Shown here: piece by piece, positions 42,671-51,669 of the stretch | Numbering within the stretch: the first letter of the stretch is position 1 | Layout: the number at the start of each line of letters is the position of its first letter | Assembly: GCF_018863395.1 (NCBI RefSeq) | Contig: NZ_JAHKRR010000011.1 | Coordinates: 88,522 to 152,521 of the forward strand | Direction: 5' to 3' | Source: Sinomicrobium weinanense | GTDB taxonomy: Bacteria > Bacteroidota > Bacteroidia > Flavobacteriales > Flavobacteriaceae | DNA: 64,000 bases | Notes under the pieces: model-generated | Seen by the model: the letters and a program-made list of their open reading frames with translations, nothing else | What the model was told of the DNA's origin: nothing | Databases searched by the model: none | Made by a program: the position numbers and the translations under genes

Positions 42671-45346
42671 ATGAAATGTCTTTTGTTTCTGTTTCTGTTG
42701 CTGTGTGGTGTTATTCCGGGGTACTCGCAATCCGTTATTCTCAGTGGTGTGGTAAAAGACAGTACCGGCGCTCCCCTGGAAATGGCCAATGTAGTTGCCG
42801 TGAACCGGGAGACCCAAAACCTGGATGCTTTTGGGGTGACTAACAGTGGGGGGAGGTATAAACTTCAGTTGAGCAGGGAAAAGACCTATAACATCAGGAT
42901 CAGTTATTTGGGATTGAAGACCGAGGAATTTGAATTTACAGCCCGGGAGGACAGCTCAAAGGATATTGTCCTTACACAGGATACTAATGAACTCGACGAG
43001 GTGGAAGTGGTCTATGAAATGCCCGTAACCGTCAGGGGAGATACCATAGTGTACAATGCCGATGCCTTTAACAGGGGAACGGAGAAAAAACTGAAAGATG
43101 TATTGAAGAACCTTCCGGGGGTGGAGATCAATTCAGATGGGGAAATAGAAGTAGAGGGAAAAAAGGTATCCAGGGTAAAAGTTGAGGGCAAGGACTTCTT
43201 TGAAGGCGATTCCAAACTCGCTTCCGAGAACATTCCCGCCAATGCTGTGGACCAGGTGGAAGTGCTTCGCAATTTTAATGAGGTTTCCCAGATGAAGGGG
43301 CTTACCAATGACGATGAGAATATAGCCCTGAACATTAAACTGAAGGAAGGAAAGAAAAACTTCTGGTTTGGAGAGATCACTGCGGGAGCGGGGCCGGACG
43401 GGCGATATCTGGCGCATCCCAAACTGTTTTATTACAGCCCGAAATACAGCCTGAACCTGATCACCGATTTTAACAATATCGGAGAGTTGCCCTTTACCAT
43501 GCGCGACTATTTTAACTTCACAGGCGGGTTCAGGACGTTTAACCACAGGGGAGGGACCAGCTTCAATATAGCCTCTAACGACCTCGGATTGTCCCTGATG
43601 CAAAACAACCGGGCCAGGGAGATCGACACCAGGTTCGGGGCGTTCAATTTCAGTTATAGTCCCACCGATACCTGGGACCTGGGCGGGTTTGCCATTTATT
43701 CCTATTCCGGAACAGATATGCAGACCAATGCTTCAAGAACTTTTATCGAATCGGGAGAAACAGAGCTTTCCACTACCAATACCCATCAGAAAAGCAGGCT
43801 GGGACTGGCTAAACTGAATTTTGTTCACAGGCCCGACGAAAGTTTACAACTGGACTATGATGTGTTGCTAAAGATGTCGGACCAACAGGAAAATACAGAC
43901 CGGGTTTCTGTATCGAACGTAACCGACAGTATCGCCGAAAATAAAGATCAGGCCCCGTTTTCCCTGACCCAGAGTGCCAATTTGTATTATACCCTGAACG
44001 AAAGAAATATTTTTGCCGCCGAGGCCAGGCACCTCTACCAGAACGAAGACCCTTTCTACAACGCTATACGGGATATACAGCCGTTTCAGGGGATGTTGCC
44101 TTTTGATGACAGCCAGGACAGGTATAATATCAACCAGGAACGACGGGTAAAGACCAACAGGATAGACGCTATGGTGGATTACTATTTTCTCACCGGGAAA
44201 AAAAGCCATATCAATTTTACAGTAGGAGCCTCTTATAGCCATCAGAATTTCAGTTCCGCAATTTTTCAGATACTCGACGACAATTCTAAACTGGAACTCG
44301 AAGAATACCGTTTTAATAACGAAGTTATTTTTGGCTTTTCGGATGTATTTGCGGGATTCCATTACAAACTGGTGTCCGGTATATTTACATTTAACCCGGG
44401 GTTTACCGTGCACAGCTACAAAGCGAAAAACGAACAACTGGGTACATCGGTCACGGATAACAAATTTGCGGTATTGCCTGACGTATATATTAACCTGCAG
44501 TTCAAAAAAGCGGAGAACCTGCGGTTTACCTATGGTATAACGAGAGAATTTACCGATATCAACAAGCTGGCAGCAGGCTATGTCTTTAACGACTACAATT
44601 CCATTTACAGCGGGAACAGGGAGCTGGAAAGCGCTTTGTATCATAAGCTGTCACTGGATTATTTCAGTTTTAACATGTTCAATTTCACCAATATTTTTGC
44701 CAGCCTGTCCTACAACAAACGTATAGATGCGCTGAAAAGCAGCGGTAGTATAGAAGGGATCAACCGGGTAAATACCAGTGTAAATTCCAATTTCGAAGAC
44801 GATATTCTCACGGCGATGGGAAGGTATGAACGCCGGTTTAACAAATACAAGGCTTCGGCCCGGGCCAATCTTTCTTATTCCAGGTTTAACAATATCGTTA
44901 ACCAGACCCGGCAGATCTCTAAATCCTTTACGCAGGATTACCAGCTGAGCCTGGCCACCAACTTTCACGATCTGCCGAATGTGGAAATAGGATACGGGCT
45001 TAATATAAACAGCTACGACAACGGGGGGAATTCCACGATATACTATACTGTTAAACCCTTCGTACGGATAGATGCTGCCTTTTTAAAAAACTTTATTTTC
45101 ACAGCTGATTACACCTATAATCACTATCGCAACAAGGAAGAAACGGTAAAGAATGAATACGCCTTTCTCAATGCCGACCTTTCTTACCGGGGAAAGGACA
45201 GCAAGTGGGAATACAGTGTAGGGGTAACCAACGTACTGAACAACGAGGACCTGAACCAAGACAGTTTTAACGAGTTGTATTTTAGTAGCTCCCGTTACCT
45301 GGTTCAGCCTCGTTATGTGTTGTTTAAGGTAAAGTATGACCTTTAG
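42671..45346 (+). CDS. Outer membrane beta-barrel receptor paired with the GLPGLI protein
   Basis: 891 residues. Signal peptide (about 1-20), CarboxypepD-regulatory-like domain (about 22-110: SGVVKDSTGAPLEMANVVAV), a plug-like section (VVYEMPVTVRGDTIVYNADAF, LKNLPGVEINSDGEIEVEGK) and a long barrel of the OMP_b-brl_3 kind, ending QPRYVLFKVKYDL. The plug lacks the classic SusC signature, so it belongs to the TonB-related family often co-located with GLPGLI genes. Substrate is unknown. The spacing suggests co-transcription with the GLPGLI gene. Confidence 0.9.
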   Translation: MKCLLFLFLLLCGVIPGYSQSVILSGVVKDSTGAPLEMANVVAVNRETQNLDAFGVTNSGGRYKLQLSREKTYNIRISYLGLKTEEFEFTAREDSSKDIVLTQDTNELDEVEVVYEMPVTVRGDTIVYNADAFNRGTEKKLKDVLKNLPGVEINSDGEIEVEGKKVSRVKVEGKDFFEGDSKLASENIPANAVDQVEVLRNFNEVSQMKGLTNDDENIALNIKLKEGKKNFWFGEITAGAGPDGRYLAHPKLFYYSPKYSLNLITDFNNIGELPFTMRDYFNFTGGFRTFNHRGGTSFNIASNDLGLSLMQNNRAREIDTRFGAFNFSYSPTDTWDLGGFAIYSYSGTDMQTNASRTFIESGETELSTTNTHQKSRLGLAKLNFVHRPDESLQLDYDVLLKMSDQQENTDRVSVSNVTDSIAENKDQAPFSLTQSANLYYTLNERNIFAAEARHLYQNEDPFYNAIRDIQPFQGMLPFDDSQDRYNINQERRVKTNRIDAMVDYYFLTGKKSHINFTVGASYSHQNFSSAIFQILDDNSKLELEEYRFNNEVIFGFSDVFAGFHYKLVSGIFTFNPGFTVHSYKAKNEQLGTSVTDNKFAVLPDVYINLQFKKAENLRFTYGITREFTDINKLAAGYVFNDYNSIYSGNRELESALYHKLSLDYFSFNMFNFTNIFASLSYNKRIDALKSSGSIEGINRVNTSVNSNFEDDILTAMGRYERRFNKYKASARANLSYSRFNNIVNQTRQISKSFTQDYQLSLATNFHDLPNVEIGYGLNINSYDNGGNSTIYYTVKPFVRIDAAFLKNFIFTADYTYNHYRNKEETVKNEYAFLNADLSYRGKDSKWEYSVGVTNVLNNEDLNQDSFNELYFSSSRYLVQPRYVLFKVKYDL

Positions 45347-45358
45347 GTATTTGCCGGT

Positions 45359-45958
45359 TTAAATATCAACGGTTTTCAGTGCCTTTTCCACGGCAACGGC
45401 CTTGGTGGTGGGCATGGCAGTCCCCTCGGCGCGGATGATCTCAATATCCGTCATGCCCATAAAACCGAGAACGGCTTTCAGATAAGCAGGAATAAAATCG
45501 AGTTCCTGGTTGGGGCCCTCCGTATAGATACCTCCGGTAGCCAGGGCAAGATAAACCTTTTTGTTTTTTACAAGGCCTTCAGGGCCGTGTTCTCCATAGC
45601 GAAAGGTTATTCCGGCCCGGGCAATATGGTCGATCCATGCCTTGAGCTGGGAAGGGATGTTAAAATTGTACATGGGAACACCTATGACGAGGATGTCTGC
45701 CTCAAAGAGCTCCCGGATCGCCCTTTCCGAATTTCGGATGGCATCGTTTTGTTCTGGTGTTCGGCTTTCTTCAGGTGTAAAGAAGGCATTGACAGTTTCC
45801 GTTTGAAGATGGGGAAAACCCTCCCGGACAAGGTCTCTTGTCCTTATCCGTATCCCGGGATATGTTTCCTGAAGTCTCTTTATAATGGCATCTCCCAGTT
45901 GAATACTGTATGAATGCTCTCCCTGGAGGCCTGATTTGATGTGCAAAACGTTTTTCAT
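45359..45958 (-). CDS. azoR: FMN-dependent NADH-azoreductase
   Basis: 199 residues. A flavodoxin-like fold with N-terminal MKNVLHIKSGLQGEHSYSIQ (the FMN-phosphate loop), then VPMYNFNIPSQLKAWIDHIARAG, the PMYNFxxPxxLKxWIDxxxRxG signature of AzoR/NAD(P)H quinone reductases. It reduces quinones and azo compounds by two electrons, a common electrophile-defence enzyme. It is divergent from an HxlR regulator and shares a 111-base control region with it; that regulator very likely governs it. Confidence 0.94.
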   Translation of the reverse strand: MKNVLHIKSGLQGEHSYSIQLGDAIIKRLQETYPGIRIRTRDLVREGFPHLQTETVNAFFTPEESRTPEQNDAIRNSERAIRELFEADILVIGVPMYNFNIPSQLKAWIDHIARAGITFRYGEHGPEGLVKNKKVYLALATGGIYTEGPNQELDFIPAYLKAVLGFMGMTDIEIIRAEGTAMPTTKAVAVEKALKTVDI

Positions 45959-45981
45959 TTTTTTGTTCTTTTTGTTTGGAT

Positions 45982-45989
45982 CAAAATTA
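45982..45989 (-). promoter_or_regulatory. -7 promoter box of azoR
   Basis: Minus strand TAATTTTG (TAnnTTTG), 24 bases before the azoR ATG. The region 19 bases upstream has no TTG. Confidence 0.5.
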
Positions 45990-46023
45990 TGTATCTTTAC
46001 TTTATATTTTTCAGTAGTTAACT

Positions 46024-46043
46024 AAAGGTTAGTAGTAACCTTT
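46024..46043. promoter_or_regulatory. Probable HxlR operator
   Basis: Perfect inverted repeat AAAGGTTA (46024-46031) and TAACCTTT (46036-46043) with a 4-base spacer. Extra GTTA-type half-sites lie on both sides. It sits between the divergent azoR and hxlR genes, close to the hxlR start. Confidence 0.65.
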
Positions 46044-46069
46044 ATGTTAGTGGTCTAAACGATGGGGAT

Positions 46070-46423
46070 ATGGAAAAAGTGTCAAAAGAAACCTGTAAAA
46101 AGCGGCTTAAGGGTATAGACGATGCCCTTTATGCTATTGGGGGAAAGTGGAAACTAAAGATCATTATTGCCCTTATTGAAGGGTACACGAGATTTAACGA
46201 GATGCAGCGAACGATCGGAATATCGGCCAAAATGCTTTCCCTGGAATTAAAAGAGCTCGAACTCAATGGCTTTTTGACCCGGGAAGTACATCCGGGACCA
46301 CCGGTAGTGGTGGAATACAAGGTCACCGAATACAGTGATTCGCTTCAGGAAGTTTTACAGGTATTGAGCAACTGGGGTGAAAAACACCGGGAGAAAATAA
46401 GACAGGAGCGGTCCGGGAAATAG
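46070..46423 (+). CDS. HxlR-family transcriptional regulator
   Basis: 117 residues, one winged-helix domain of the HxlR type: ALYAIGGKWKLKIIIALIEG, FNEMQRTIGISAKMLSLELK, LNGFLTREVHPGPPVVVEY. Cys8 near the N-terminus (KETCKKRL) is where HxlR proteins such as YodB and HypR carry their redox- or quinone-reactive Cys. Together with the divergent azoR gene this suggests a sensor of quinones or diamide-like electrophiles that releases azoR repression. It would bind the palindrome at 46024-46043. Confidence 0.92.
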   Translation: MEKVSKETCKKRLKGIDDALYAIGGKWKLKIIIALIEGYTRFNEMQRTIGISAKMLSLELKELELNGFLTREVHPGPPVVVEYKVTEYSDSLQEVLQVLSNWGEKHREKIRQERSGK

Positions 46424-46429
46424 GGACTT

Positions 46430-46510
46430 CAAAATGCTAGCCCTCAGATACCGCAGATGGGCGCTGATTTTTTATTGCTTTCTGCGGAAATCTGCGATAT
46501 CTTCGGGAAA
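46430..46510. repeat. CGCAGAT-type intergenic hairpin
   Basis: CCGCAGATGGGCGCTGATTT and, about 24 bases on, TCTGCGGAAATCTGCGATAT form an imperfect hairpin between the convergent hxlR and FG-GAP lipoprotein genes. The sequence type is a dispersed intergenic element in many Bacteroidota genomes and may act as a terminator. Confidence 0.45.
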
Positions 46511-46576
46511 AAATCGGATTAAATACTTGTTAAACAGATTGAAAATAAAACGGGTGTTATTTTTTGAGCATGTACT

Positions 46577-49500
46577 TTAGTTCCGTTTATATATTTCAAC
46601 ACTGTCATTGTATTTTGAGACTGCATATAATATTTGGTCATTATTCCTGAGTTTCAGGATATCCCTTATATCCCCGTTAACAAATAAGCCTGAATCTTCC
46701 GGTTTACAATACATAAAAGTTCCTTTTCCATCGTTTAACAATAGCACCCCCTTATTAGCGTCCATTTTTCCGGTTGAAACCCTTGCTTCCGATTGGTTGC
46801 CTGCCAGGAACAGATCTGTATGGCCATCATTATTAAAATCATCGGATGTTATAGTGTATACGGGGGCAAATTGGGCTTCTACCGGAAATTTTTTTACGGA
46901 GAACTTTCCTTTGCCGTCATTTTGTAAATAAATTGTTTCCAGGGTGTTTATTTTTAATGTATCAGTTCCCAGTAGTTGCTCATGGCTAAAAAAGTCTTTG
47001 GGCGAAGATGCTGAGAACGATTTATAATCGGGGTACTTCTTTTTTATGGAGGCTATTTGCCCTATCAATTCATCCCTGCTGTAAGCGAAAACCTCTTTTC
47101 CCATCCGGTAAAGGGTTAAAACAGGATCTATTGAACCATTATTGTCAAAATCTTTATATACTAAGCGGATAGGTTGATCTTTGGAAGGTTTATACTGATT
47201 GTTCAGTCCGTAATTGCCCAGTACAATATCGGGAGCGTTGTCCCTATTAAAATCATCCACATGTATCTTATTCCACCATCCCTTTGTGCCGGTCAGGATC
47301 TCACTGTTGTTTTTTTCAAAGCGGGTACCTTCTTTATTGATGTATATTCCTATGCCGGTCCACTCCCCAACGACAATAAGGTCTTGCCAGCTATCGCCAT
47401 TCACATCTGAAAACAGTACATCGCTTATTAAACCCGGAGCTGATAAATCTTTATTATATGTGGCCGTTCGGTCTTCAAACTTTCCTTTGCCGTTGTTGAT
47501 CAACAGGTAGCTACGAGGGGACAGGGGATAGCTTCCGGGGATGGACCTCCCTCCAACGTATAGATCGGTATACCCATCCTTATTGATATCAGCAGCGGTA
47601 ACAGATGAGCCCGAAGCCCGGATTTCCGGTAGTGCCGCGTCCGGTTTGGCGAAGTTCCCTCTGCCATCATTTATATAAAGCCGATCCTGGAAAGGGGGTA
47701 GTATACCGCCACTCACCACGTAAAGATCAGGGTAGTTATCTCCATTAGCATCAAAGAAAACAGCATCCGCATCAATATATGACTGGTCTTTTTCCAGGGC
47801 TTTTGAAGCAATCGCTGTATACGATCCGTTAGACAGCTGTTTGTATAACTTTCCGGGCTGGTCTTTTCCCCCGCAGATAAAAAGGTCTTCCAGTCCGTCA
47901 TTATCAATATCTGCACTGGTCATTTTAGGCCCCAGGTCGTGAAGTGTCCTTGGCAGCATCCGGTCGGTCTTAAACTCATTGATCTTATCTTTTTCGTGTT
48001 TAAGGGAAATACCGATATTTTCGCTTTTGGCAAATAGAGACTGTTTAGGGGAAATAACAACATCTGTTAAACCAGCGTCTTTCTGATAAAGTTGTAATAT
48101 TTTATTTGACGCTGTCTTATATTTTTTTTGTACGGTTGAATCCGGCCATACCACGATTAAACTGTCTACGGTGGTCGCATCTGCAAGGCCAAAGATCAAT
48201 TCGGGGTTCACGGAAGATTGAAACCCCCTTACGGGCATTAGTTCCTGATACTGGGACAGGTTATTGGTGTGCACATATACTTTTGCCCCAATGCCATAGG
48301 TGTTTTTGTTCCTGCCTTTTAAGTGTACTTTTAAATAGTTGTTCTTTAGTTGTTTTTCGCTGTTGTTCTTATATATGGAAGCCTCTTCATTCAGGTTGTT
48401 TACGATCAGATCCAGATCGCCGTCGTTATCGAGATCTGCATATGCCGCTCCATTCGATAAAGTTTTTTCTCCGAGGCCCCATTCTTCTGCGACCTTCCGG
48501 AAAGAAAGGTTCCGGTGGTTCTTGTACATATAATTTTCAATTTCAATGGAGGGCATTTTTTTCAGGATGTCCATGACCACGACATCCTTGTCATTTTTTT
48601 GAGCCAAGATCTGTTGATTGGCCACATAGGTCATAAAATCCATATCGAGATAATCCCTTTTATAGCCATTGGTAATAAAAAGGTCTTTCCACCCGTCATT
48701 ATCGTAATCGGCAAATAATGATGCCCAGCTCCAGTCTGTTCTCGACATTCCTGAAAGCTCTCCGATCTCACTAAAGTTTGGAATATCTTTACTATTGATG
48801 CCGACATTAAGTTGCAGCATGTTCCGCATCGTTTGCGGATGAAATCCGCTGTGGATCAACTGATCGTATTTATCGTAATTTTCAGGGCCCAATGCCAGTT
48901 TCAGCCTTTCATCATACTCCGGAAGCATGTCCAGGGTTACTATATCGGGCAATAAGTCATTATTAATATCGGCGGCATCGTTTCCCATGGAGAACATAGA
49001 TACATGGCCCATACTTTCGGGCAGTACATTTTTATAGGTGCCGTCTTTCCGGTTGATATAGAGGTAATCTTCTTCACTGTAATCGTTAGAAACATAAATA
49101 TCGGGCCAGTTATCCTGATTAAAATCCGATACGATCACCCCCAATCCAAATCCGAGTATATTGCTGATTATACCCGATTCTTCTGTTATATCTGTAAAAT
49201 GACCATCATCGTTCCTGAATAGTTTATCACCTAAATACGGATCTGAAACTTCCTTGTATGTATGCGTAAGTTTACTAAAACCCGAGTATTGCTGTTCAGA
49301 ATGATTTAAAAGGTACATATCGAGGTCGCCATCGAGGTCGTAATCAAAGAAAGCCGCCTGGGTAGAATATGCCGGATCGTCCAGACCGAATTCTTTTCCT
49401 TTTTCGCTAAAGGTTTCATCGCCATTGTTAATAAACAACAGGTTTCGTCTTTTGTTCGGAGCTTTTGCGGCAGAACGGCATACGTAAATATCCAAAAGTC

Positions 49501-49873
49501 CGTCGCCGTTAACATCGGCCATTGCCACACCTGTATTCCATAATCCCCCTGCTGCGACACCTGCTTTTTCTGCAACTTCTTCAAATTGCATATTGCCCTT
49601 GTTTATATATAAATGGCTTTTTACCAAATTGCCGGTAAAGTATATATCCGGCAAGTCATCGTTATTGATATCGCCCACGGCAACCCCGCCACCGTTATAC
49701 AGGTAACCGTATTCCAAAACATTAAATTCTTCGGTTTCCCGTATTAAATTTTTAAAATCGATACCGGTACTTGAAGATGGAACTTTAGTAAATAGTGTTT
49801 CTTTACCCGGTGTTTCACAGTGTGTTAAAAATAGTGTAACGAGTAAGAGACCAATGTATCTGATAAAATTCAT
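46577..49873 (-). CDS. FG-GAP/ASPIC-UnbV repeat surface lipoprotein
   Basis: 1098 residues from ATG at 49873 (MNFIRYIGLLLVTLFLTHC); the lipobox LTHC and signal peptide fix this start over an in-frame extension to 50023. Many FG-GAP/VCBS-like repeats follow, with the calcium-type motif D-x-(N/D)-x-D-G-x-x-D (for example DINNDDLPDIY and DVNGDGLLDIY), forming one or two beta propellers; a mid-protein segment (LKGRNKNTYGIGAKVYV to RGFQSSVNPELIFGL) is the ASPIC/UnbV domain. The protein should be on the outer surface. The gene follows susD after 103 bases, as the third gene of a SusC-SusD operon. It may help bind or present the substrate. Confidence 0.9.
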   Translation of the reverse strand: MNFIRYIGLLLVTLFLTHCETPGKETLFTKVPSSSTGIDFKNLIRETEEFNVLEYGYLYNGGGVAVGDINNDDLPDIYFTGNLVKSHLYINKGNMQFEEVAEKAGVAAGGLWNTGVAMADVNGDGLLDIYVCRSAAKAPNKRRNLLFINNGDETFSEKGKEFGLDDPAYSTQAAFFDYDLDGDLDMYLLNHSEQQYSGFSKLTHTYKEVSDPYLGDKLFRNDDGHFTDITEESGIISNILGFGLGVIVSDFNQDNWPDIYVSNDYSEEDYLYINRKDGTYKNVLPESMGHVSMFSMGNDAADINNDLLPDIVTLDMLPEYDERLKLALGPENYDKYDQLIHSGFHPQTMRNMLQLNVGINSKDIPNFSEIGELSGMSRTDWSWASLFADYDNDGWKDLFITNGYKRDYLDMDFMTYVANQQILAQKNDKDVVVMDILKKMPSIEIENYMYKNHRNLSFRKVAEEWGLGEKTLSNGAAYADLDNDGDLDLIVNNLNEEASIYKNNSEKQLKNNYLKVHLKGRNKNTYGIGAKVYVHTNNLSQYQELMPVRGFQSSVNPELIFGLADATTVDSLIVVWPDSTVQKKYKTASNKILQLYQKDAGLTDVVISPKQSLFAKSENIGISLKHEKDKINEFKTDRMLPRTLHDLGPKMTSADIDNDGLEDLFICGGKDQPGKLYKQLSNGSYTAIASKALEKDQSYIDADAVFFDANGDNYPDLYVVSGGILPPFQDRLYINDGRGNFAKPDAALPEIRASGSSVTAADINKDGYTDLYVGGRSIPGSYPLSPRSYLLINNGKGKFEDRTATYNKDLSAPGLISDVLFSDVNGDSWQDLIVVGEWTGIGIYINKEGTRFEKNNSEILTGTKGWWNKIHVDDFNRDNAPDIVLGNYGLNNQYKPSKDQPIRLVYKDFDNNGSIDPVLTLYRMGKEVFAYSRDELIGQIASIKKKYPDYKSFSASSPKDFFSHEQLLGTDTLKINTLETIYLQNDGKGKFSVKKFPVEAQFAPVYTITSDDFNNDGHTDLFLAGNQSEARVSTGKMDANKGVLLLNDGKGTFMYCKPEDSGLFVNGDIRDILKLRNNDQILYAVSKYNDSVEIYKRN

Positions 49874-49976
49874 AATACCGGTGTGGTTTGTCAGGTGACT
49901 GGAATAATCAAAAGAGATTGTCTGAAAGTCCTGTAACTCGTATTGCTGAACTTGCCTGCACTGAGTCCGGTCCAGA

Positions 49977-51557
49977 TTATCTTTTATCCCACCAAAGCCT
50001 GGTGCTGCCATTCTTCTCTCCACCCAATTCAGGTGAGGAAATAGCTGCTTCTACGGCTTCACCATTTGTCGTAAATTCAATAGGAGGGTAGGTTAACCTT
50101 CTCATAATATCATCTACGCCTACTTCAGTGTTTTCAGAGTTTAGGCGGCTGTACAGTTTCGGATATCCCGTCCTCCTCAATTCTGCCCATGCTTCCCTGC
50201 TTTCCGGATATAAAGAGATCCATTTTTGGGTAATGATCTGCTCTAATGCTTTTTCGGGGTCTGTTTCATCAAATAAGATCGGAATATCTGTCATGGCAGG
50301 AATATTTGTAGCAACAGCAGCGGGTACAGCCGTACTTGTTGCATAATCGCTATTAGATGTACCCCATTCTTCCAGCGAAGCGTTAATGCCTGCTTCGTAA
50401 TAATCTTTTGCAGTTCCACCGCCCATGTTCCATCCTATCAGTGCGCCTTCAGCACGCAGGAAATAAACTTCGGCAGCGCGTAATACCGCTATCGGGGTTG
50501 AGGGATCGTTCATGAATTCCGGCGCCATATCTGAAGTATTGTTGTTAAAATCCAGGTCGCCGTCCTCCAGGGCAGCAATGGATTGCCCGTTCAGCATTCC
50601 TTCATAAGGAAAATCGTCATCGTCACCAGGGCTGTCCCCGTTGGTTGCGGGACTATACATTTTAGGAGTTCTGGGATCGTCATAGCCTTTCAATACACTT
50701 TCCATAGATGCGCTCATACGGAACTCGCCCCAGGCTGTAATTACATTATAAGCATTGGGGGTGGAAGGATTGGTAGTCACAAAGGCGTTGTCTGCAACAT
50801 CTTCAATGACACCGGCTGTTATTGCTTTTTCTGCTTCGGCCCGGGCCAATGCAGGTTCAACGAAACGAATTCGCATAGCCAAACGTAATCTTAATGAATT
50901 GGCAAACTTATACCACTTACTTATATCACCTCCGTATATCAGGTCTTCAGCCCCAAATATTGAAGTTCCTCCGTTTTGAAGTTCTGCAATAGCTTCATCC
51001 AGAATGGGAAAAAAACTTTTATAAATAGATTCCTGGCTATCATAGGCTACACTGGTTTCACCATTACCGAACTCAGAATAGGGTACAGGTCCATAATAAT
51101 CGGTTAAACGGTGAAACTGGAATACTTCCCAGACTTTAGCTATGGCATTCTCTTTGGTGAAACCTAATTCTTCAGTCTTCTCTACAAGCAATCGCAGGGC
51201 AGGAGCGCTTTGCTCAAAAGTTGAACGCCAGGCCGAGTCGTTCCAACCTCCTACAATGGTATGACGGTCTGACGGGAACCTCGGTTGTGTTGTGGCGAAA
51301 TACTGTGCATAATAATCCGGGAAGAGGGCATCAGTCACCTGAAAGATAGAAGGGGTTGTACCAACCGGGGAGTGAGACATTACCGTATAGTTCGTCTGCG
51401 AGAACAACTTGCCTATATTAGAAGCGTCCAGAGCGTCAACTGTCAACCCTTTTGGATCGGTGTTTAACTCATCAAAGTCTTTGGTACAGCCCGATGACAT
51501 CATCAGTGTGGAGAAGAGGCCCAAAGCGAATATGTTATTACTGAAATATTTTTTCAT
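49977..51557 (-). CDS. SusD-like nutrient-binding lipoprotein (second pair)
   Basis: 526 residues. The N-terminus MKKYFSNNIFALGLFSTLMM ends with lipobox SSGC (Cys24), followed by DFDELNTDPKGL, the start typical of the SusD-like_2 subgroup. TPR-like helices and a C-terminal segment with WISLYPESREAWAELRRTGYP are also family features. It is the surface lid for the SusC protein encoded upstream, with which it shares an operon (112-base gap). It differs from the first SusD in this window in subgroup and length, so the two systems are not recent duplicates. Confidence 0.95.
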   Translation of the reverse strand: MKKYFSNNIFALGLFSTLMMSSGCTKDFDELNTDPKGLTVDALDASNIGKLFSQTNYTVMSHSPVGTTPSIFQVTDALFPDYYAQYFATTQPRFPSDRHTIVGGWNDSAWRSTFEQSAPALRLLVEKTEELGFTKENAIAKVWEVFQFHRLTDYYGPVPYSEFGNGETSVAYDSQESIYKSFFPILDEAIAELQNGGTSIFGAEDLIYGGDISKWYKFANSLRLRLAMRIRFVEPALARAEAEKAITAGVIEDVADNAFVTTNPSTPNAYNVITAWGEFRMSASMESVLKGYDDPRTPKMYSPATNGDSPGDDDDFPYEGMLNGQSIAALEDGDLDFNNNTSDMAPEFMNDPSTPIAVLRAAEVYFLRAEGALIGWNMGGGTAKDYYEAGINASLEEWGTSNSDYATSTAVPAAVATNIPAMTDIPILFDETDPEKALEQIITQKWISLYPESREAWAELRRTGYPKLYSRLNSENTEVGVDDIMRRLTYPPIEFTTNGEAVEAAISSPELGGEKNGSTRLWWDKR

Positions 51558-51669
51558 CTGTTAATATTTATTGTTTTTTTTAGTGGTCAGATGGAATGCC
51601 CTATGATCATATCGGCTGGTGTCCGGAAATTTGGTCATGGGCATTTCATATCGCAATTAATTTTTCTTA

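Noticed and set aside
49874..50023. 50-residue N-terminal extension of the FG-GAP lipoprotein
   Set aside because: It overlaps the end of the susD gene in another frame and would bury the lipoprotein signal peptide.
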